This document shows, piece after piece, positions 7,072 through 14,456 of a stretch of 22,457 bases of DNA. The position numbers and the translations under genes were made by a program. Each line of letters starts with the position of its first letter. Position 1 is the first letter of the stretch. The DNA lies in the NCBI GenBank assembly GCA_020024395.1, contig JAHHTV010000004.1, positions 1-22,457 of the forward strand. The letters run 5' to 3'. The stretch comes from Anaerotignum sp. Lineage in GTDB: Bacteria > Bacillota > Clostridia > Lachnospirales > Anaerotignaceae. The notes under the pieces were generated by a model. That model was not told where the DNA came from. It searched no databases and worked only from the letters and a program-made list of their open reading frames with translations.

Positions 7072-7935
7072 TTAGAATAATCCCACTTTGGAAAGGTATT
7101 TATCAATCAACTGTAATTTTGCTTCTGTGGAGTATCCCATTTGTTTGCTAATAAAAGAACACAACAGCTCTATGGCAAATATGACACCCACATAAGAATT
7201 AAAAAATGTATTGCTGTCCACACTGACAGTCAAAAGCTGTGTGGCATATTGTGCTAGTGGTGCGCTTGCTTTATCTGTAATCAATATAATTTTTGCACCA
7301 GCCTCATATGCCATTTGTGCTGCTAGCAAATCCATTTCCGAATAACGTGGAAAACTTACCGCCACAATACAGTCATTTTCTGTAATATCACACAAATGGT
7401 CAATGACATTTAACGCAGGGTGAGAAGTTTCATAAACATCAGGCAGCAAATGTTTTAATAAAAGCAACAACATATCCCCCACACAAGAATTTGCACGAGA
7501 TGTGACAACAAATTTTCTTTTACTGCCTGTAATCAAACTTGCTGCACGTTCAAATGATAATGTATCATTTTGATTGACACAAGATTTCAAATTCTGCAAC
7601 ACATTTGAAAAATAACTTTCTACAATATCGCTTTTATCCAATTTGCCGATACTTAATTTTAACCGCTCTGATGGTATGATGATGTTATCGGAAACACTGT
7701 TGATACGTTCTGTGTATGTTTTTCGGATACTTTTTTGAAAATCCATAAACCCCGTATAACCTAGTGTACGGGTGAAACGGATTACCGAAGAATCACTGAC
7801 TTGCAAACGTTTTGCAATCTCTGTGGACGTAATGAAACAAGCCTCTGCAAAATTATCCAATATAAATTCTGCAATCAATTTTTCTTTTTTTGTCAGCTTT
7901 ACGCCCATGAGTTTCGCCCTAAGTTCCTCTGTCAT
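7072..7935 (-). CDS. RpiR/MurR-family transcriptional regulator (HTH + SIS domain)
   Basis: A 287-aa protein. The N-terminal helix-turn-helix domain covers about 1-77 (FITSTEIAKRLQVSDSSVIR at 34-53, then RTLGYTGFMDFQKSI). A sugar-isomerase (SIS) domain covers about 120-260, with SRANSCVGD and VAVSFPRYSEMD as phospho-sugar-binding segments. Family members sense sugar phosphates or amino-sugar phosphates. The frame is open further upstream to 8052, but AGAGGG lies 6 nt before the ATG at 7935 and inside that extension, so 7935 is chosen. It is divergent from ksgA, has no sugar-catabolism neighbour, and is monocistronic with its own terminator. The ligand is unknown. Confidence 0.9.
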   Translation of the reverse strand: MTEELRAKLMGVKLTKKEKLIAEFILDNFAEACFITSTEIAKRLQVSDSSVIRFTRTLGYTGFMDFQKSIRKTYTERINSVSDNIIIPSERLKLSIGKLDKSDIVESYFSNVLQNLKSCVNQNDTLSFERAASLITGSKRKFVVTSRANSCVGDMLLLLLKHLLPDVYETSHPALNVIDHLCDITENDCIVAVSFPRYSEMDLLAAQMAYEAGAKIILITDKASAPLAQYATQLLTVSVDSNTFFNSYVGVIFAIELLCSFISKQMGYSTEAKLQLIDKYLSKVGLF

Positions 7936-7998
7936 GTTATTCCCTCTTTTCTTGTTTCTCATGGTTTTGATATTTCTTTTATTGTCGCATACTCCTGA

Positions 7999-8015
7999 TT
8001 GGTTTTCAATACCAA
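7999..8015. promoter_or_regulatory. Candidate operator dyad upstream of the RpiR-family gene
   Basis: A 17-bp near-palindrome, TTGGTTTTCAATACCAA, pairs 7 of 8 positions around a central C. It lies about 64 bp upstream of the regulator start, between the divergent genes, a fitting place for autoregulation. No binding site of a known family was matched. Confidence 0.35.
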
Positions 8016-8064
8016 ACGATAAAATCCTTTGATATTTCAAAAAATAATACAAAATAAAAACAAC

Positions 8065-8093
8065 TTGTATCCCTTTGCGTTATCGTTTATAAT
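8065..8093 (+). promoter_or_regulatory. Sigma-A promoter of ksgA
   Basis: TTGTAT (8065-8070), a 17-bp spacer and a consensus TATAAT (8088-8093), 41 bp before the ksgA start. The -10 is enclosed by the inverted hexamers TTATCG (8080-8085) and CGATAA (8098-8103). Confidence 0.75.
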
Positions 8094-8134
8094 AAGGCGA
8101 TAATCAAGCAAACAACAAAAGGAGCTGTTTTTTC

Positions 8135-9007
8135 ATGGCAGAACGCATATCCACACCTTCCAGAACAAAACAAATCATAGAAGAAAATGGTTTTTATTTC
8201 AAAAAAAATTTTGGACAAAACTTTTTAATTGACAGCAACATTCTGGATAATATCGTACAATGTGCCAATATCACAAAACAAGATTGTGTATTAGAAGTTG
8301 GCCCTGGTATCGGCAGTTTGACACAAGTTTTGGCAGAAAATGCTCGTCAAGTGGTTGCCGTAGAAATCGACACAAATTTAATCCCCATACTTTCCAAAAC
8401 ATTGGCAGATTATGAAAATGTAGAAATACTCAACCAAGATATTTTGAAAACAGATATTGACGCAATCATAAAACAAAAAAATCATGACCGCCCCATAAAA
8501 GTTGTTGCAAATTTGCCCTATTACATCACAACACCCATTATCATGGATTTATTGGAACAAGAACGCAGAGTAGATACCATCACCGTTATGGTACAAAAAG
8601 AAGTTGCGGAACGTATGCAGGCAAATCCCAAAGACAAAGAATATGGTGCATTATCTGTGGCTGTGCAGTATTATTGCAATGCCCATTTAGACATGATTGT
8701 ACCCCCTTCTTGTTTTATGCCACGCCCAAAAGTGGCTTCCGCAGTCATCACACTAGAAATACTGCCCGAACGCAAAGTCAAAACAAAAGATGAGACATTG
8801 TTTTTCCATTTGGTAAAATGTGCTTTTTCACAACGCCGTAAAACATTGTTGAACTGTTTGTATAACCAAGGCAATTTGGGACTTTCCAAAGAAGATTTGA
8901 CTGCACTTTTGGAAACATTGGGCTGGGATACTCGTATTCGAGGAGAAGCACTTTCCATTGGCGATTTTGCACGTTTGACAGATGCCGTTTTTGACATCAA
9001 AGCATAA
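8135..9007 (+). CDS. ksgA: 16S rRNA (adenine1518-N6/adenine1519-N6)-dimethyltransferase
   Basis: A 290-aa SAM-dependent methyltransferase (KsgA/RsmA) that dimethylates two adjacent adenosines in the 3' hairpin of 16S rRNA during small-subunit assembly. Visible motifs are KKNFGQNFLID (23-33), the SAM loop LEVGPGIGSLT (53-63), the acidic ribose ligand VEID (76-79), the catalytic NLPYY (126-130) and the C-terminal PRPKVASAV. The ATG at 8135 follows AAAGGAG by about 10 nt. It has its own promoter and a strong terminator. In many Firmicutes ksgA lies beside rnmV; here it stands alone between a regulator and an unknown gene. Confidence 0.97.
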   Translation: MAERISTPSRTKQIIEENGFYFKKNFGQNFLIDSNILDNIVQCANITKQDCVLEVGPGIGSLTQVLAENARQVVAVEIDTNLIPILSKTLADYENVEILNQDILKTDIDAIIKQKNHDRPIKVVANLPYYITTPIIMDLLEQERRVDTITVMVQKEVAERMQANPKDKEYGALSVAVQYYCNAHLDMIVPPSCFMPRPKVASAVITLEILPERKVKTKDETLFFHLVKCAFSQRRKTLLNCLYNQGNLGLSKEDLTALLETLGWDTRIRGEALSIGDFARLTDAVFDIKA

Positions 9008-9009
9008 CA

Positions 9010-9046
9010 AAAAAGTCCTTTCTGTTTCATTCGGAAAGGACTTTTT
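9010..9046. terminator. Bidirectional terminator between ksgA and a convergent gene
   Basis: A 13-bp perfect stem (9010-9022 with 9034-9046, AAAAAGTCCTTTC and its complement) has an 11-nt loop. T tracts follow on both strands. It starts 3 bp after the ksgA stop and 6 bp beyond the stop of the convergent gene. Confidence 0.9.
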
Positions 9047-9051
9047 GAAAT

Positions 9052-9393
9052 TTATGAACAAATATAACCCATTTGCTCCAAAATCTCTATGCCATCTATA
9101 CTTTTGTACCCTTTGTGTGTAAATTGTTCTCCATTTATTCTGCATTGTCTGATAAGTTCTGAAACGATGGACGGTTTATGCAAATTGATGCATATTTTTT
9201 CCCCTTTCCATATTGCATTAAGCAAACCATCATACAACAAAACAGAAGCTTTGGGACAATAAAACGATAAACGCAATGTTGTTTTTGGTGCACACTGCAT
9301 AACAATCAATAAATACGAAAACCAATCATTCCCACCAAATAACCATTGATATGCAACACCATCTACAACGATATTACGGAATTTTCTTTTCAT
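9052..9393 (-). CDS. Small hypothetical protein (113 aa)
   Basis: A cytoplasmic-looking protein starting MKRKFRNIVVDGVAYQWLF and ending DGIEILEQMGYICS. No signal peptide or membrane segment is seen, and the compact beta-rich pattern (alternating hydrophobic residues at about 30-60) suggests a small folded domain. The frame begins at 9414, but AAAGGAGG lies 6 nt before the ATG at 9393, which is therefore preferred. A promoter is visible at 9441-9470 and a shared terminator follows, so it is a single-gene unit. I do not recognise the family. Confidence 0.72.
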   Translation of the reverse strand: MKRKFRNIVVDGVAYQWLFGGNDWFSYLLIVMQCAPKTTLRLSFYCPKASVLLYDGLLNAIWKGEKICINLHKPSIVSELIRQCRINGEQFTHKGYKSIDGIEILEQMGYICS

Positions 9394-9440
9394 AACACGC
9401 CTCCTTTTGCACACTTTATCATAAAATACTTATTTTTTTG

Positions 9441-9470
9441 AGAATATCATGCGAACCTTTTTCCCGTCAA
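9441..9470 (-). promoter_or_regulatory. Promoter of the 113-aa hypothetical gene
   Basis: On the - strand TTGACG (9470-9465), an 18-bp spacer ending in TGA (extended -10 TGn) and TATTCT (9446-9441), 47 bp before the start codon. Confidence 0.6.
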
Positions 9471-9811
9471 TATTTTTGCTTGTCGTTATGGTAAAAATTT
9501 TTTGTTTCTGTTTGTTTTTTGATTGTTTTTTTGCCAAGGTATTTGTTTTTCGTCACAAAAACGTGTCGCTTTTTCTCTGACTATTTCTTTTTTTACCCAG
9601 AAATTGCAAATTTTCGTTCTTGCTGCTTTTTGGTTTTTCATCAAAAAATACTTTATTTTACAAAAAATCATGTTGTTTCTTCATGTCATTTTTTCCCATA
9701 ATATTTGTATTTGTTGTGTTGCTTGTGATAATCATTTTCATATTCTTACATAAAATACCTTTTGTGGTGTGTTTTTTTAGAAAACAAATGTCTTTTTCAC
9801 ATTTTTTGCCG
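9471..9811. other. Gene-free, T-rich intergenic stretch upstream of spo0A
   Basis: About 340 bp with no convincing gene. The + strand is strongly T-rich (many runs of T5-T7) and all short frames lack a good ribosome binding site. I found no tRNA, riboswitch-like conserved core or strong hairpin in it. It may be a leader or regulatory spacer for spo0A, or decayed sequence; I cannot tell. Confidence 0.5.
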
Positions 9812-9829
9812 TCGTTATTTGTATAACGA
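9812..9829. promoter_or_regulatory. Inverted repeat abutting the spo0A promoter
   Basis: TCGTTAT-TTGT-ATAACGA, a perfect 7-bp inverted repeat, ends 7 bp before the -35 of the spo0A promoter. No U-tract follows, so an operator is more likely than a terminator. It does not match the 0A box (TGTCGAA). Confidence 0.45.
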
Positions 9830-9836
9830 TACCATA

Positions 9837-9865
9837 TTGTCAGCCTGTTTGCCCTGTACTATAAT
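9837..9865 (+). promoter_or_regulatory. Sigma-A promoter of spo0A
   Basis: TTGTCA (9837-9842), a 17-bp spacer and a consensus TATAAT (9860-9865). It leaves a leader of about 55 nt before the TTG start. Confidence 0.75.
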
Positions 9866-9927
9866 CAATGCGAAAGCAAAAATTTTCCATATTCATGCAT
9901 GAAATTACACAAGTGGAGGGATATATT

Positions 9928-10728
9928 TTGAGTCAAATGAAAATAAAAGTGCTGTTAGCCGATGATAATAAAGATTTTTGTGATATTGTCGTAAATCACT
10001 TGCAAAAACAAGAAGATATACAAATTGTAGCCGTTGCCATGGACGGCATTGATGCCATGAACAAAATCAGAGAACATTGCCCAGATGTTGCCATCATAGA
10101 TGGTATTATGCCAAGATTAGACGGTATTGGCGTTTTGGAACGCCTCCAAAAAAATCCAGATATGCACCAACCTATCACTATCATATTATCTGCACTCAGC
10201 CAAGACAAAGTCATACAACGTGCTTTGGATTTAGGTGCAAGTTATTATATGGTAAAACCTTTTGATTTGGACACATTGACACAACGTATTCGCCAGCTTA
10301 TGCAAGAACGCCCTGCTATCAAAACAGGTGCCGTTTCTTTTATGGCTTCTGCAACCCCTGTACAACCACAAGTTTTTGACTTAGAAACGAGAGTCACAAA
10401 TATTTTGCATGAAATTGGTGTACCTGCACATATTCGTGGATACCATTATATGAGAGAAGCCATCATCATGAGTGTCAACGATATGGACGTACTCAATTAC
10501 ATCACAAAAGAACTTTATCCATCTATTGCAAAAAAATGCAACACAACACCTAGCCGTGTAGAGCGTGCCATTCGTCATGCCATAGAAGTAGCATGGAACA
10601 GAGGCAAAATTGATGCCATTGATGCATTATTTGGTTACACCATAAACAACCATAAAGGCAAACCCACAAATAGTGAATTTATCGCTTTGATTGCAGACCG
10701 CTTGCGGTTGGAACAAAAAGCAGTTTAG
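9928..10728 (+). CDS. spo0A: Sporulation master response regulator Spo0A
   Basis: A 266-aa protein, the usual Spo0A length. The receiver domain shows acidic D12-D13, phosphoacceptor D58 in [12 protein letters not shown], a Ser in IILSALS and Lys in YYMVKPFD. The C-terminal sporulation-specific DNA-binding domain is nearly invariant: [22 protein letters not shown] and [18 protein letters not shown]. Phosphorylated Spo0A binds 0A boxes and starts endospore formation. The start is taken as TTG at 9928, with GGAGG 8 nt upstream; an ATG three codons later is too far from that site, and an upstream ATG at 9868 lies at the likely transcription start. Clostridia usually carry spoIVB just before spo0A; here the upstream side has no gene for 530 bp. 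It has its own promoter and terminator. Confidence 0.97.
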   Translation: MSQMKIKVLLADDNKDFCDIVVNHLQKQEDIQIVAVAMDGIDAMNKIREHCPDVAIIDGIMPRLDGIGVLERLQKNPDMHQPITIILSALSQDKVIQRALDLGASYYMVKPFDLDTLTQRIRQLMQERPAIKTGAVSFMASATPVQPQVFDLETRVTNILHEIGVPAHIRGYHYMREAIIMSVNDMDVLNYITKELYPSIAKKCNTTPSRVERAIRHAIEVAWNRGKIDAIDALFGYTINNHKGKPTNSEFIALIADRLRLEQKAV

Positions 10729-10732
10729 CATA

Positions 10733-10766
10733 AAAAAAGCGTTTGGCATATACCAAACGCTTTTTT
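10733..10766. terminator. Bidirectional terminator between spo0A and a convergent gene
   Basis: A stem of AAAAAAGCGTTTGG (10733-10746) with CCAAACGCTTTTTT (10753-10766) and a 6-nt loop. It begins 5 bp after the spo0A stop and abuts the stop of the convergent small gene. Confidence 0.9.
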
Positions 10767-10769
10767 ATT

Positions 10770-11057
10770 TTATTCCAATCCTTTCAATGCTGCAAAAAAC
10801 ATATCCATGCTATCTTCCCAGCCTTGTGGTGGTTCTGTTGGGCAACCATAATGGCTTTTGAACACTTTATCCGAAAATTCTTCTCCCCCACCAATCAATT
10901 CTCCCACACTTGTTGGGAAACCCAATTCTGTTGCACATTCACACAATGCCAAAGCAGGGTCTTTTTGCTGTTGTGTTTTCAAAAGTTTTTGTCTGATGGA
11001 TTTATCTTTTTTCGCTTTTTCCAATAACTTCCATAAATTTTCATTCATGTTCCGCAT
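10770..11057 (-). CDS. Small Nif11-like protein downstream of feoB
   Basis: About 95 aa from the ATG at 11057, which follows AAAAGGTG by 9 nt; an ATG at 11048 is an alternative. The pattern LWKLLEKAKKDKSIRQKLL, then ALALCECATELGFPTSVGEL resembles the Nif11-like helical domain (helix, D-x-x-L/I-R-x-K-L, then A-x-E-L-G-F-x-x-x-x-x-E-L). A GGG at the end of that domain precedes an acidic, aromatic tail with one Cys (HYGCPTEPPQGW). Nif11-like domains occur in nitrogen-fixation proteins and as RiPP leader peptides, but no modifying enzyme is near. It follows feoB by 64 bp without a clear terminator, so it may belong to the feo transcript. The function is unknown. Confidence 0.72.
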   Translation of the reverse strand: MRNMNENLWKLLEKAKKDKSIRQKLLKTQQQKDPALALCECATELGFPTSVGELIGGGEEFSDKVFKSHYGCPTEPPQGWEDSMDMFFAALKGLE

Positions 11058-11121
11058 ATCATCACACACCTTTTCTCTTTTGTGTTATATTGCCCCATTG
11101 TTTTACAATCATACGATTTTA

Positions 11122-13173
11122 TCACAAACCCAAAAGCATAAAAATACCATTTGCCAAACTACAAATCAATATCCCAACAACCGTTGGCAACAAAAATGAA
11201 ACTGCTGTCCATTTCCAGCTACCTGTTTCTTTTTTGATTGTCAATAATGTTGTGGCACAAGGAAAATGGTTCAATACAAAAAGTATCGCACAAACTGCCG
11301 TTGTCCATGTCCAGCCATGCATTGCCAACATCTGTCCCGCTTGTGCCATACCATCGGCTTCTACAAGCATACCGCTTTGGCTATAAAACATCAAAAGCAC
11401 TGGCAACACAATTTCATTTGCAGGCATACCCAACAAAAACGCTGCCAATATCACACCAGAAAGTCCCATCAAACTACCCAATGGCTCTAAAGCATTTGAT
11501 AACATTTGCAATATGGTACTTTCTCCAACAGGCACATTTTGGAATACCCAAATCACAGCCCCTGCAGGAATGGCAACGGTTACTGCACGCCCCAATACAA
11601 ACAATGTTCTGTCTAACAAACTTCTGACAAGTACCTGCCCGATTTGTGGTTTGCGATAAGGCGGCAATTCCAATACAAATGAGGATGGCATACCTTTCAA
11701 AAGTGTATGGCTCAATACAAATGATACCAAAAGTGTCAGCCCCACAGATAAACCCACAACCAAAAACACAGCAAACCCCGAAAGCCAAGGCATACCCGCA
11801 GACAAAAAAATACTGCTCAACAATATAATTGTTGGAAATCTGCCATTACAAGGCACAAAATTATTCGTCAATATGGCAATCATACGCTCTCTTGGCGAAT
11901 GAATGATACGGCATGACGTAACCCCTGCTGCATTACACCCAAATCCCATAGAAAGTGTCAAGGCCTGTTTGCCGCTTGCACCTGCTTTTTGAAACAAACC
12001 GTCCATCTGAAATGCAATTCTTGGCAACAGCCCAAAATCCTCCAACAGCGTAAACAACGGGAAAAAAATTGCCATTGGTGGCAACATAACGGAAACCACC
12101 CAGCTCACCGTCAAAAATATACCATCCATCAACAAACTTTCCAGCCAAAACGGCAGCCCCAATGATACCAAAAATTCTCTTACAGAAACACCCAATACTT
12201 GAAATCCCTCCATCAACATACTGGATGGTACATTTGCCCCCGCAACTGTAATCCAAAACACAACGCCCAAAAGCACCAACATCAATGGTACGCCTGTTGT
12301 TTTGTTTAACATCAAGCGGTCAAATATCTCTATTTTTTGTTTTTTATTTTTGGTACATACTTGTTGTGCAATTTCTGTTGCACGGTTTTGAAATGCCACA
12401 GAACGGCTTTTTTGATATTCTGCCAAAGAACTACCGTTTTCTTCTAATAATTGCAATGCTGCTTCTCGTTGCATATCCAATGCTTGTAATTGCCAATGGT
12501 CATATCCTTTTTGTGCTAATATCTCCCATAACTTTTGTTCTTTTTCTAGTATCATATCCAAAAACAAACCATTTTGCTGTTTTTCTGTTTCAAATTCTGT
12601 CAAACTTTCATCCAAATATCCAAATATATGCGGAAAACCATCATGAAAAGCGGTTCGTATAGGCTGTTGTGTCATATAAACCGCCTTGCATAACATTTTT
12701 CTTGCTTCTTCCAATCCTTCTTTTGACCGTGCGGCTGTTTTTACAACAGGTACGCCAAGCAATGCTTCCAATTTTTCCACATCAATGCAAATGCCTTTTT
12801 TCTGTGCTTCATCCCATAAATTCAAACATACCACAATATGTTGATTTAGCTCCATCAACTGCAACACCAATGGTAAATTTCGTTCCAAACAAGTTGCATC
12901 TAATATTGCCAATACACCATCTGGCTGTTCTAACGCCAAAAAGTTTCTAGCACAACTTTCTTCTGCCCTATCCGAAAACAAGGAATATACCCCAGGCAAA
13001 TCCACCAATTCTGCTTTTTCATCGCCCAATAGCATTGTTCCTTTTGCTGTTGCGACTGTTTTTCCTGCCCAGTTTCCTGTATGTTGTTTCAATCCTGTAA
13101 ATGCATTAAATACTGTGCTTTTTCCTGTATTGGGATTGCCTGCCAAAGCAATTTGCAATATTTTTTCTGCCAT
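11122..13173 (-). CDS. feoB: Ferrous iron transporter FeoB
   Basis: A 683-aa inner-membrane Fe(II) importer with an N-terminal G domain: G1 GNPNTGKST (12-20), switch region GNWAGKTV (33-40), G3 DLPG (58-61), G4 NLWD (118-121, N-x-x-D with W in place of the more usual hydrophobic residue) and a G5-like AARS (147-150). A helical linker runs to about 290, then membrane segments to the end, with the gate motif GFGCNAAGVTSCRI, whose conserved Cys lies in the membrane domain. It is on the short side for FeoB (the Escherichia coli protein is 773 aa). The ATG at 13173 lies 1 nt beyond the feoA stop, so translation is probably coupled to feoA. Confidence 0.97.
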   Translation of the reverse strand: MAEKILQIALAGNPNTGKSTVFNAFTGLKQHTGNWAGKTVATAKGTMLLGDEKAELVDLPGVYSLFSDRAEESCARNFLALEQPDGVLAILDATCLERNLPLVLQLMELNQHIVVCLNLWDEAQKKGICIDVEKLEALLGVPVVKTAARSKEGLEEARKMLCKAVYMTQQPIRTAFHDGFPHIFGYLDESLTEFETEKQQNGLFLDMILEKEQKLWEILAQKGYDHWQLQALDMQREAALQLLEENGSSLAEYQKSRSVAFQNRATEIAQQVCTKNKKQKIEIFDRLMLNKTTGVPLMLVLLGVVFWITVAGANVPSSMLMEGFQVLGVSVREFLVSLGLPFWLESLLMDGIFLTVSWVVSVMLPPMAIFFPLFTLLEDFGLLPRIAFQMDGLFQKAGASGKQALTLSMGFGCNAAGVTSCRIIHSPRERMIAILTNNFVPCNGRFPTIILLSSIFLSAGMPWLSGFAVFLVVGLSVGLTLLVSFVLSHTLLKGMPSSFVLELPPYRKPQIGQVLVRSLLDRTLFVLGRAVTVAIPAGAVIWVFQNVPVGESTILQMLSNALEPLGSLMGLSGVILAAFLLGMPANEIVLPVLLMFYSQSGMLVEADGMAQAGQMLAMHGWTWTTAVCAILFVLNHFPCATTLLTIKKETGSWKWTAVSFLLPTVVGILICSLANGIFMLLGL

Positions 13174-13174
13174 A

Positions 13175-13402
13175 TCATACCACCACCTTCACAGCAATTT
13201 TTGCCGCATCTTGGTTGCGTAAAGCAATGTATGTTTGTTTGACTTCATAAAGTCGTGTACCACCACATAAACAAACTGCAAACGGACGCACTTTTGCTCC
13301 TTTACAAAATCCCAAATCCATAAAATATAAGGATGGCTCTGATATTATTTCGCATACTGTATCAAATGGTACTTCTGACATATTTTTGCAATCATACTGC
13401 AT
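13175..13402 (-). CDS. feoA: FeoA, SH3-like partner of FeoB
   Basis: A 75-aa cytoplasmic protein with the FeoA beta-barrel pattern: FMDLGFCKGAKVRPFAVCLCGG (in place of the common L-x-x-L-G-(L/I)-x-x-G), then YEVKQTYIALRNQDAAKIAV. It supports Fe(II) uptake by FeoB. The frame is open to 13447, but CGGAGGG lies 7-8 nt before the ATG at 13402, which is preferred. It is first in the feo operon. Upstream promoter elements are weak (TTGATG, 18 bp, TATACC is the best I see on the - strand), and I found no clear Fur or DtxR box. Confidence 0.9.
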   Translation of the reverse strand: MQYDCKNMSEVPFDTVCEIISEPSLYFMDLGFCKGAKVRPFAVCLCGGTRLYEVKQTYIALRNQDAAKIAVKVVV

Positions 13403-13492
13403 ACATTTTCCCTCCGTTTTTTTGCTGTTATATGCAATATATGTCATGGTATATTTTTTGGTGTCTGTCTACATCAAATTTTCATATACAAA

Positions 13493-13535
13493 TCAAAAAT
13501 AGGAGTATCCCTTGAAAATCAAAGAATACTCCTAT
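13493..13535 (-). terminator. Terminator at the end of the wal cluster
   Basis: A perfect 10-bp stem ATAGGAGTAT/ATACTCCTAT (13499-13508 with 13526-13535) has a 17-nt loop. On the - strand TTTTTG follows. It lies 7 bp after the yycI stop and separates the wal cluster from feoA. Confidence 0.85.
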
Positions 13536-13542
13536 CATTTTT

Positions 13543-14445
13543 TTATGAAGCTGTGCTATCATCTTTGGTATTTTTTTGTATTTCTTTTTGCATATCCATT
13601 ATTTGACAAGTATATGCATTGATGATAAATGGTTCTTCTTGTTCCATCACAGAAATCACATAACATGGCACTGCATAACTGCCGCTACCATCTGCACTTT
13701 TTCCGCTTGACTCTACTGCAATATATCCCAAATCCATACGTTGTATGGTTGCATTTTGTTCTGGTTTTATCTGTTTCCATACTCTCATAAATGTCAACAA
13801 CGCCTCATCTGCATAAAAAATATCTTTGCGTTCTCCAACATATCCTTCCACAGGGCAATCACAAAATTCCACACGATATATGCCTTCTTTTGAAACATAC
13901 AACCACATATAATTTGAAAATATATATTTGTCTTCGTATTTTTGAAAAAATTTGACACAATACCCATTTTCCTGTTCTTGTATTCCATACAATGCAAAAT
14001 GGTGAAATTCTCTATCCAAATGCTTCATATATCGTTCTGCTTGTTCCAGTGCATCCTCTTTTGACAATCCATCTTTCCCCACAGAAATATCATATACAAC
14101 TTCTCCTTTTGCCCCCTGCATGGTCAATATCGCTTCTTCTCCTCGATACAATATTTTTCCTTCGCTTGGAATGACGATTGTTTTTTGCCCATCAAAAAAT
14201 ATTTTTTCCAACCGTTCTTTTGTATAAATTGGATTTCTACAAATCAAACGCCGCATAGGTTCATGTTCTGTAATCAAATCGGTATACATGGTGATACCAT
14301 TTTTAGACAATACTTCAAATGTCACTTTTTCTTGTACAGATGTCATAACATTTTCTCTTTTTTGTCTCTGATACAATACTGCTAGCACCACATTCAACAA
14401 AACCAACAAAACCAGTACAAATTTTTTTGCATTTGCCCATTCCAT
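13543..14445 (-). CDS. yycI: YycI-like regulator of the WalK kinase
   Basis: A 300-aa protein with a single N-terminal membrane anchor (about 6-25: AKKFVLVLLVLLNVVLAVLY) and a large extracytoplasmic domain, the YycI/WalI layout. The start MEWANAKK matches the short conserved cytoplasmic head (M-x-W-x-x-x-K). Later features are KDGLSKEDALEQAERYM and CYVISVMEQEEPFIINAYT, the latter recalling YycI/YycH C-terminal folds. In Bacillus YycH and YycI contact WalK in the membrane and lower its activity; in Staphylococcus they raise it. The ATG at 14445 has AAGGAGG 6 nt upstream and follows yycH by 11 bp. It is the last gene of the cluster; yycJ and htrA, often next in Bacilli, are absent. Confidence 0.82.
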   Translation of the reverse strand: MEWANAKKFVLVLLVLLNVVLAVLYQRQKRENVMTSVQEKVTFEVLSKNGITMYTDLITEHEPMRRLICRNPIYTKERLEKIFFDGQKTIVIPSEGKILYRGEEAILTMQGAKGEVVYDISVGKDGLSKEDALEQAERYMKHLDREFHHFALYGIQEQENGYCVKFFQKYEDKYIFSNYMWLYVSKEGIYRVEFCDCPVEGYVGERKDIFYADEALLTFMRVWKQIKPEQNATIQRMDLGYIAVESSGKSADGSGSYAVPCYVISVMEQEEPFIINAYTCQIMDMQKEIQKNTKDDSTAS

Positions 14446-14456
14446 CGTTTTCCTCC

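Noticed and set aside
9486..9671. 61-aa frame on the - strand in the intergenic region before spo0A
   Set aside because: Poor ribosome binding site and Lys/Asn-rich composition expected from A/T-rich DNA; no recognisable fold.
9868..9927. N-terminal extension of Spo0A from the ATG at 9868
   Set aside because: It begins within about 5 bp of the -10 (at the likely transcription start), has no ribosome binding site, and precedes a GGAGG placed for the TTG at 9928.
11070..11121. Terminator between feoB and the small downstream gene
   Set aside because: Only a 5-bp A/T stem with no U-tract is present, so co-transcription is left open instead.
13403..13490. Fur or DtxR box in front of feoA
   Set aside because: Only loose A/T dyads (around TATATTGCATATA) are seen; none matches the known iron-regulator consensus well.
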